A DNA stretch of 64,000 bases from Plasmopara viticola (Eukaryota > Oomycota > Peronosporomycetes > Peronosporales > Peronosporaceae): the NCBI GenBank assembly GCA_001695595.3, contig MBPM02000021.1:62001-126000 (forward strand). The letters are read 5' to 3'. The translations under genes were made by a program, and so were the position numbers. Within the stretch, counting starts at the first letter, position 1, and the number at the start of each line of letters is the position of its first letter. The notes beneath the pieces were generated by a model. It did no database searches and was not told the origin of the DNA. It worked only from the letters and a program-made list of their open reading frames with translations. Below are positions 56,361 through 64,000 of the stretch, in pieces.

Positions 56361-57300
56361 TGATGAAAAAAACTTCAGAAATGAGTTGTAAGAAGAAAAA
56401 GGTAATAAATTAATTTAGTGCTTATTCGCTGCTTTTTTGGTCGAATCGACAGACAATTACACATACTGCTATCAATGATACCGAGCGATTATGTAATTTA
56501 GTTTAGAAAAAAAACATAGTCAATTCTAGATATGCCCCCTATACTGGTGAAAAAGCTAAACCCTGTTCCGTAAAGTTGTGATCAATTCGCCATATTCAAC
56601 TCCCGCAAAAGTAAATGTGGGTAATACTTGATTGTTGTTTGTGATCGGATTGTAAAGATCTGAGCACATCGGCTTTTATTTTATCATTGAAGCCAATATA
56701 ATATTGATCGACTAAAAGCTGACCGTCTGAGTGGCGGGGTACGTGGCTAGTGTAAAGCAACAACAGCTTTAAATGCAGCATTATCAACTGAGGCGTGAAG
56801 GTAGTGGCTAGTATGCGCTATGTAGCCCGTTATTTTTTTTTACTATTTGGAACGCGAAGTACAAGGCATAGCTTGATGTGCTCTCAGTGCATGAGAGAAA
56901 TTGGTAGCAGACACTCGCTAAATTGTTGGTCATACTAAGATTTTTGATTGCAGAAACACTGAAAGTAGTTGTTGTATCGGCTGCCAAATATGTGCCATGT
57001 GGGGGTGTAACTGTGTATGTCGTTGTGGTTGAAGCAGCTAGCCAAATAGCTCGAAACCTATTGTTTTGACGCTAAGCTGTTATTGCTTGCCACGAGTAAA
57101 CGATGAATATAGATCAATGGACTATTCCATACTGATCGGCTGTGAATCGATATCTGAACTAATGGGTAAAGCTTCTTAAGTATTGACATTTTCAACAAAA
57201 TCGAATTTGACATCTCTTATCACTGCCTATATGTAACAAACTCAAAGAAACATGCATCGACGAAAGAGAAATAGTCGTCGATTTATGTGTCAGGAAACGA
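56361..57300 (-). pseudogene. Fibre-like protein gene, element B (first)
   Basis: Counterpart of 40330-41160 in A, with TTTYTVTPPHGTYLAADT near 57.02 kb and further Ser/Thr-rich sequence. It is interrupted by stops. Confidence 0.4.
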
Positions 57301-57550
57301 TAAAAAGATGGGCCAGGTGAGGTGAATCCTTCGAAAGCTATCAGTCCATCCTGATTTGACTAGTAATCAACGAATATTGAAAGAATGACTCGCAAACTTA
57401 GTCAAAGCAGCATAAGTCACATGGCAAAGGTGCAAAAAAAAGAGGAAAAAGTCCGTTATATCGATACTTTAAAGCTGCTAATATTTAAGCGTGCGCCTGA
57501 GAAAGCTGCACTAGACGTTTAAATTGACTGTAGTATGAAAAAGACTTCAT

Positions 57551-57817
57551 TTAGTTTTTGATCGATGCAATGTCATCACCGATATTTTTTGCGCCTTCGA
57601 AGACTATTTTGTAAGCACTCCTATATTGCCTTGATGTGTTCTTACCGCATACATTTGTACTCCTGTTGGTCAAAAGATCAAAAAAGCCCCTATTGAATCG
57701 TCTATCTCCGCGCATGGGCCACCATAGATCGCCAAATGCAAGAGACACAAGCATCGCTTGAATATTGACCTTAGAATTATCGCCTATCAGACAAGCTTGC
57801 AGTCCGTAGAATTTCAC
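57551..57817 (-). pseudogene. Conserved unknown gene, element B
   Basis: An 88-residue frame containing LVSLAFGDLWWPMRGDRRF and ending GAKNIGDDIASIKN, the counterpart of the 39.3-39.7 kb gene in A. It is better preserved than in A. The RGDRRFNRGFFDLL segment suggests a folded domain, not recognised. Confidence 0.5.
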
Positions 57818-57860
57818 ATAAATGTTCTCTATTGTTTTTGCACCATGATCATTTCGTGTT

Positions 57861-58420
57861 TTAAAACAAGTATATTAATTCTAGAAGACTTTTGAGCATT
57901 TTGTCGCGGCCAAAAGGAGTAAAATCTTCATGAAATGTGCGTTCCGGACGATGTTTAGGCCTACTTAGAAATTGTAGAATGAATCGCATCAGGCTTTGTA
58001 CCAGGGGCTGGCAAAACAACATGGGGTGGTTTTTAAAAGATGTGTCAATCTCAGCAGCACTTTCTCGATTTGCAATTTTGTTGTAGCTTGCGTTAGATGC
58101 CATGGCGCTTTGTCGAACTTTGCATGAACTTCATACTAGCCCATCGAATCGTAATGTAGTAATTAAACGCTCCAGGGTATCTGTTTTTGATCAAAGAGTT
58201 TGACCGTCTAAATCTCAATCAACAGCGCAGCAATACCAGAATGTTGCGCTTCAAATGTCTGTTGAAACAAGATTATCGTATTTGCTTGGATATTGGATAT
58301 CGGAGATGGATGCAGCTGAAGACCATTGCATTTTTGCAACGCCCACCTAATAGGGCTATATCGGCTGTCTGGCGTATCGTTTTACAGTAGTGTCCGAAAA
58401 ACTATCATGCCCACTTTAAT
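57861..58420 (-). pseudogene. Probable tyrosine recombinase remnant, element B
   Basis: The frame from 58103 starts MASNASYNKIANRESAAEID, matching MASNTSYNKIAYRASVLESD in A. Upstream on the minus strand (to about 58.42 kb) the frame is broken. Only the C-terminal box can be supported. Confidence 0.45.
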
Positions 58421-58614
58421 CATGAATGTCACGAGAAAAAGAGCTACAATTATACGCATGTGTCAGCTCTATTAAACAGAGCGACTTGTATTTATCATCC
58501 TGTCTTTCGCTCTGTGTATGAGTAATGAAGAAATACAATTGGTTGAACAGGGAAGTCTCCGTAGATTTGATTCACGCCTAGGCTTTCTGAGTTATACACG
58601 GCGAACCTGTTCGT

Positions 58615-58966
58615 TTGGTTCATTCTCAATCGAATAAAAACCACTTACACTATTTTATTTTGAAAGCTACAAAAGTGCATATAAATCTGGAGGAATTGGC
58701 TTTGCATATGTGCCATGGAAAGATTTTTAGAAAGGAAACATTTGGACTTAAAGGATTAGATTTTTCGGTGGAATTGAGAGATGGAATCAAATCTGCTGCA
58801 AAGGGGATCGGTAGCTTCTTAGAAGGCAACTAAGAACAAAGCTTTTTGGCGTTTTGAATGGTATTGTGACTGCGGCTGGTACTATTGCAGGTCCATTGCG
58901 TTTATTGAGAAAAAAAGCGAGCGGAGTAGGAGTGAGGCTCCCTGCCTTGGCTCGTCGTAAAACTTA
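58615..58966 (+). pseudogene. Small hydrophobic Gly/Ala-rich protein gene, element B
   Basis: The frame 58615-58833 (NLEELALHMCHGKIF...AAKGIGSFLEGN) continues after a one-base shift as GVLNGIVTAAGTIAGPLRLL and a basic tail ending LPALARRKT. An amphipathic or membrane-active Gly/Ala helix followed by a basic tail recalls minor virion membrane-lytic proteins, but that is inference. It stands where A has its GIY-YIG gene. Confidence 0.45.
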
Positions 58967-59579
58967 GGATAGCCTTTTTTTACTTGGGCAGCTAGATTAA
59001 TTTATATTAGATAAATATAACATACAGCGACATTCATGATCAATATAATTTATGTTATCGTTTGTAATCAAAGTGACACTGGCTATGTTAGAAACACGTT
59101 TAATTTACTGAAACTTTGCATGAATGGGCCTAGGTTTGGTTTCAGCTGTTGGGATAGAGGGTAACAAATAAGATCGCGATCTATTTATATCTCTGACAGT
59201 ATTCTCCATCCAGTTTTATAGATTATATTGATCAAGCAGTATGAGTTTGCCAATGATTCCTAGCTTCTTGCTTACGGAATCTTGTGGATCAACAAATATA
59301 AGAAACCTTGCTGATTAAAGGTTCCTTCATTTGACTTTGAAAATTGTCCGATGTCGGAACTTCAAATGTTTGCCACCATCAACAACATTTTCTGCTTTGG
59401 TTTCAATTCCTGCCTTCTTCGACAGTCCACTAAATACATTAAAACGATAATTCAAGACTCTTTGCTCCTCTTATTCGTCAAAACACCCAAACGTTAATGC
59501 TTCATAGATTCGTCATCTCCTTTGTCATTAAATCCCTCATGCATGTCGAGGTGCCACTTCACCACGTTGTTAGATTGAT

Positions 59580-60300
59580 TCGTCATAATTTTCTTCCTAT
59601 ACTTCGCGGTGGGAACGCTTGTTGCTTGGAATCTGTCAAATCAACACGCGCGAGGTAGTAAAAGTTGTCATGCCCGCATCGAGATCAGCTACAGTATCGA
59701 AATGGTGAAGAAAACATTTTTCATTACCGACACGACATTCAAAGAGACACACATATCGACGACCATTGACTTCGATGATTAATCTATAACCATAATTTTT
59801 TCAAGATAACATAGTTTGCGCAGTCATTGAATTAATTTGTTTGAGACCCTTGCGTTCAATCTGTTTTGCGTGCGATCGTCGGTATTATAACTCTCTAGCT
59901 GATTGTGTATCGATCAATTGTGTGTTTCATAGGCTACGTCGAGTACAATTGATATCTTGCTTGTCGAATATTGCTGGATTAAGCAGTGACACCCTTCATT
60001 TACGGACACACAAAACTGCTCTAAGGGCCAATCGCAAAGCAATTAGAAATACCATACGGAGAATTCTTGCCACATCCGCGCGTTCCTTTGATGAGAGGAA
60101 CCGTCTCCGTTTTTACAATTGGCTACATAATCAGATAAGAGAAGTACTTCACAAAGAAGTGATACACACTATCATTACCATTATAAAGTGCATATTTAAA
60201 AAGATCGAGCCACACATCAACTCGCTCTTGATTGACTACATACTCACGATCATACACATGGGGAATCACTTATTAAATTAAATCCACGAGGGTCGTTCTT
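59580..60300 (-). pseudogene. Superfamily 3 helicase, element B
   Basis: Walker A GCGKN is encoded at about 60064-60078; downstream the frame recovers an LNARVSN segment (also in A near 36.15 kb) and MCVSLNVVSVMKNVFFT. Many frameshifts. Confidence 0.6.
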
Positions 60301-60328
60301 GTATGCGTCAAATGGACCATATGGATGG

Positions 60329-61110
60329 ACATCGGCAGATTTTCGATTCGCCAAATGCGTGACTGCGTCAAAAATGACGCTCATTTTGAGGTAAGCAATT
60401 TCTGGCTTGTACTCCGGACAGCATTGTTAGAAATTCCCATGCTAAAGGCTAAATATACATTTCCACTGAACCAAACTCAATCGCATTCCCTTCTTCTTCT
60501 CCGAAGCAAAGCTTTATACTATTCTTTCCATACCACATTGGCAAGCCGTTGTTGTCCGTTCGGACAAGCGCTGTCGAATCAGCAGGGCGAGTTTGGATAC
60601 ATCAATAGCGACATTATGCATCGACGATATACTATTTAGATGAATCTTGTTGCTCTCGCGAATCAGATCATTATCCAGAAGCATCATGTCATTAAAAAAA
60701 TTTTCAAAATTAGATCATTATTTCACTGGTGATTTCTTTGGTGTATTCATCACTCTATGTATTCAATTTTGGCTTGGTCAAATCAGCGATCTCAATTGGT
60801 TGTGAAGTAAAGTCTTGCTCCGATGCATCCACATGTCCTGCATCCTCTCTTGCTTGCCTTGCGCGTGCAAATTTTTCAAAAGGACTCATCCATCTTTTCA
60901 GGATAGAGCTCGTCCCAGACGTTGCTGTCATCGGCACTGCAAGAGTCCGATGTTTCGTACACCTATGAGTCATCACAAATTTTATTAATTCTCTGCACTG
61001 CTCGTACTTGTTCAAAGCCATGTAGTAGCGCAGCTAAGTTTGTCATCGCTAAAAAATCATCTTCATCGTCGATATCATATTCGTCCTTTGAATTACACAT
61101 ATATATTTAG
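60329..61110 (-). pseudogene. Element B left ORF
   Basis: Frames read KDEYDIDDEDDFLAMTNLA (about 61.08 kb), then LKRWMSPFEKFARARQ and EIADLTKPKLNT (61021-60755), and VSKLALLIRQRLSER near 60.55 kb. All have counterparts in A and, in part, in C. Confidence 0.6.
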
Positions 61111-61399
61111 TCCTGATATTTATTTCTCCCTATATACTACGCTCGCTGTGACCGCCGGTGCGACAATCGACTGATCCAAATCGTAAACTTTGCTTACTTC
61201 GACATTCGACATTCGAGGTCTCAACGGGCTCGATTGCCGATAGCGCTGGTGATACAACGGCTCCAGCGACGACTAAGGTGTTGACTTATGGAAGCAATTA
61301 ATTGTATCACCCTTCACAACAAAAGATTCCTCATAATTGATATCGGCTTGATGCTTGCCGAATCATTCTTTGTTGCTAGCAAGCTTACACTGCTCCTCG

Positions 61400-61843
61400 T
61401 CGCTCCTGATGAAAGTCACATTTGATATGACTCAGGTCATATTTTTGTTTATTCTTTATTTCTTTGCTCATGGCTTTCTTTATTTAAGTTGTCTTGGAGC
61501 GGCATATCGCCAACTTTGCAGACTACGCATTATGGTGTAAGTGTATCTCTTGATGTTTATTTCATGTGAGTCACCACGAGTCATCACTGAGCCACTTTTA
61601 TGGTCATCTAAGTCTTTCTTTTTATCAATAAATAGTATATATACTCACATAAATGGATAAGTATGATTTGGAACATGCATGCTGTTATAGTGACTAAACA
61701 TCAGTGGGAGGAAATTGCAAAAAGTGGTGACTCAATGACTCATGCTAACCTCTTATCTAGAGTTACTGCATTCAGCTGTCATACAGCTTTAGGTGGTAAC
61801 TCACGGTGATCGGGCGACTCATTCAGTCCTAAATGCCCACACT
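61400..61843 (-). repeat. Element B outer terminal repeat
   Basis: Ends in aaatgcccacact (terminus AGTGTGGGCATTT on the minus strand), matching the ends of A and C. TGAGTCA/TGACTCA motifs lie at 61567-61573, 61728-61734 and 61736-61742. Confidence 0.75.
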
Positions 61844-62269
61844 ACCCCTAACCAACTTTTTGAATACCGGTCGTATCTTTCGTTGCTACATACTAATTTC
61901 GCTGAGCAGTGGGTGGTTCGTTTTCTAAGGTGTTTTGGTGCCTTTGATCACTAAAGCAGAGTAATCTCTTGTTTTCTGACTTGTCTAGAACAGCAGTTGC
62001 ACGCCGTGCAACTGCTAGAGACGGTCGCATCGTGGATGAGTGTGATATTGAAGTCTTTGCAGTAATTGTCGAAATAATTTTTATATATGTCAATTATTCT
62101 AATTACCACTTCAGACATTCTCCATTTATTGCGCGTAAGCAAGCGAACGAAGTCTACCATTTGTGTCGACACATAAAATGACAGCGATGACGTACCATAT
62201 CATAAGACTATTGTGAAATTCTATTTGAACATCTAATTGAAGTTCAACCTTCATTTTATAGGGGTTAGT
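61844..62269. other. Flank of element B with a CRN-like scrap
   Basis: About 61977-62003 (tgtctagaacagcagttgcacg) matches, in inverse orientation, a stretch in the CRN genes near 2330 and 50076. Otherwise nothing recognised. Confidence 0.35.
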
Positions 62270-62775
62270 TATCTACATGTGTGCTTGCAACTGGTTGGTA
62301 TGTATCAAGAGCCAATACTAAAGTTGCACTTAGCGTCAGTGTCTTTCCGTCGTAATTCCGAGTCGTCCCCACAACAAAAACAGCAATTTTTGCCACCTGT
62401 GATTACTTTAAGCCACAAAATGCAATTCCGTCGAGGATCTCACTCGACCTGCTGTACAAGTTACGTCGGGGCTAAAAAAGCTGGATAAATGTACGTAACA
62501 TGAACAGTAATCGAAGTGGAAGATTCGAAACATTGTGAAGTACTTTGAAGTGGACAAGGCTATCTGCGAATTAAGCTTTGGCGGGGTGGAAAGTGGGCCT
62601 TAAAATACCTGTTCGCGCAAACCCACGCTTACAAACACCGAGTTTGGAAAGTGCTGAGAATTATTAAATTGTGCAAGCGATTAAACGAAAGTTGCTGAAA
62701 GATCGAAATTGGATTTGAATGCAACCGCTTGAATTGCAAAACGGTGTAGAAGAAGATATTATCATCGAGCACGTT
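62270..62775 (+). repeat. Direct repeat X, right copy (SINE-free)
   Basis: Copy of 51331-51770. Sequence just before it (ttaattgaagttcaacctt-like, near 62236-62285) matches the sequence before SINE copy 3, so this is the unoccupied version of that insertion site. Confidence 0.7.
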
Positions 62776-64000
62776 CCGACAATCAAAACAGATGGCAATC
62801 AGAAAGAAGTTGAGCGTGCGAATAAGAAGGCTAATACAGGACTAGATGCATGGGTAATTGAGTGCAATGCTAACACTGCACAGCGAGTGCTTGCACCGTG
62901 GTGAAATTACTTACCGAAGTTGTACCAATTAACGATAATGCTGAACGGTATTTAGTCAATTACCTCTGCGTCGCACTGCTGCTCTAAAACTGTCGAAATT
63001 GTCGGTTTTCTTGCTTTTATTTTTCGTCCTAAGGCATTCCATTCGACGTGAGTACTAAAGGCGCGATTCGGTTTAACGTGACCTTTACCTGGAGTTCTGC
63101 ATACGCCGTGCTTCCTTAAACACACTGTCAGACATGTGCCTCGCACACAGCGTGCTTACAAACGGCCAGTTAATCATTCTGTTCCTTACGCACTCGGCGC
63201 TCTTTCTTTCTTATCAAATGACAATCGCGATGAGCAGGAGCTCAAAACTTACAAAGAAAAATGAGTAGATAGATCAGGATGTAATCCCTTGATAGGCTTG
63301 GTTCCACGGACGCTCAATTCATGGCACGAGCATCCCTGATGCCGGAGATACCTTTGATCAGGTGAGTAGCATCATCAAAAAAAATTCGCTTTAATTGTTG
63401 GGATTAAAAGTTCTGGGGCCATGAGAAGAGCTCATCTTGAGGTCCCTAGCAACCGTTGAAAGAGTGATGGTCACTAAAGCACGACTCATACGACAGTCAC
63501 CGGCAGTCAATAAGTGATCTTTTTATCGAGTTTACTCGTGATAAATGTATTGTTTTACTTCTACGGCAAAAAAGGAAGTGAATTTTCTTCAACTTTGTAC
63601 TCAACAACAGGGTATTCAAATAAAGTAGGACCTCCAACTCTCAAACATTAACAAAGTGAGAATAACCCATCCACTTAACAATATATCTGGTGACTTTATC
63701 ACATTAGTATACGTTTCGCTTAGTAGCAGGACGATATATGCGAGTCATACGGTAGACTTGGTGCTATTCGCTATGATGTTGCTCGTTATAGCCGTTTCTC
63801 AAGAATAAATGATCTGTTACACCAACGAACTCGACTTTCATTGTCAAGTTATGCCCTGGGTGCCCCAGCTACAACAGTTCAAGACCTAAATCCTGAGCTT
63901 CAGGCTAGAGTCACATTGCTCCACAAGTTGGTTACTTAGCGTGCACATCAGCGTCTGTTAATTTCGTGCTTGTAATTGAATTTGCCTCAGCTGATAGGTT
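62776..64000. other. Unassigned right end of the window
   Basis: Short protein-like stretches, such as 62719-62904 and an uninterrupted reading at about 63735-63938 (SYGRLGAIRYDVARYSRF), show no recognised domain. They may be parts of a gene broken by the repeat. Confidence 0.35.

Larger units (their letters stand above)
51870..61843 (-). mobile_element. Endogenous polinton-like virus, element B (inverted, right end missing)
   Basis: Read on the minus strand from 61843 this repeats element A's order: terminal repeat, left ORF, SF3 helicase, recombinase, unknown gene, fibre genes, packaging ATPase (opposite strand), fibre genes, Lys-rich gene and the C-terminal part of the capsid gene. It ends inside the capsid gene at about 51.87 kb, so protease and right repeat are gone. 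The sequence is clearly diverged from A at DNA level, so it is a separate integration or an old duplicate. Confidence 0.75.

Noticed and set aside
34177..61843. Classical Polinton/Maverick identity
   Set aside because: No protein-primed DNA polymerase B and no rve integrase could be recognised on either strand, though severe decay means loss cannot be excluded.
34177..61843. A and B as two halves of one 27.7-kb element
   Set aside because: A has both ends of its own and B repeats A's genes in inverse order, so they are two copies, not one unit.
1..64000. CRISPR arrays or prokaryotic operons
   Set aside because: No regularly spaced direct repeats, and all identifiable genes are eukaryotic or of eukaryotic viruses and transposons.

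Overview
This looks like an accessory, repeat-rich stretch of an oomycete nuclear genome, probably a downy mildew or Phytophthora relative. The evidence is Crinkler-type (CRN) effector N-termini, compact intron-poor host genes (a UBE3C-type HECT ligase, a membrane-anchored papain-like protein, ADP-dependent glucokinase, a PTGES2-like protein), Copia and MULE remnants and a short SINE. The species assignment is inference from gene content.

Layout. 1-9.1 kb: a broken partial duplicate of the HECT gene, a CRN gene, a papain-fold gene with Ser at the nucleophile position, a SINE, and the parental HECT gene with one frameshift. 9.1-12.3 kb: decayed coding remnants, a CRN fragment and a second SINE. 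12.5-14.1 kb: a fragment (C) of a virus-like element, followed by a decayed Copia retrotransposon (14.1-16.9 kb). 17.8-20.5 kb: two intact convergent host genes. 20.5-28.6 kb: gene-poor decayed DNA. 28.6-31.1 kb: a MULE transposon with inverted repeats and a broken transposase. 31.2-33.6 kb: a PurL pseudogene.

34.2-48.5 kb (element A) and 51.9-61.8 kb (element B, inverted) are the main discovery: two decayed but collinear copies of an endogenous polinton-like virus (PLV). Element A has terminal inverted repeats rich in TGAGTCA motifs, a replication protein with a superfamily 3 helicase, a GIY-YIG nuclease, a probable tyrosine recombinase, fibre-like genes, an A32-like packaging ATPase, a probable major capsid protein and an adenain-like cysteine protease. 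B keeps most of the same order but lacks the protease, the right end and the GIY-YIG gene. C keeps only the left end. No protein-primed DNA polymerase B and no retroviral-type integrase were recognised, so this is not a standard Polinton/Maverick.

Together the virion and replication genes describe a complete small DNA virus genome now inactivated by stops and frameshifts, inserted among effector genes and retroelements. Boundaries of decayed genes are approximate because they were found by reading interrupted frames by eye.
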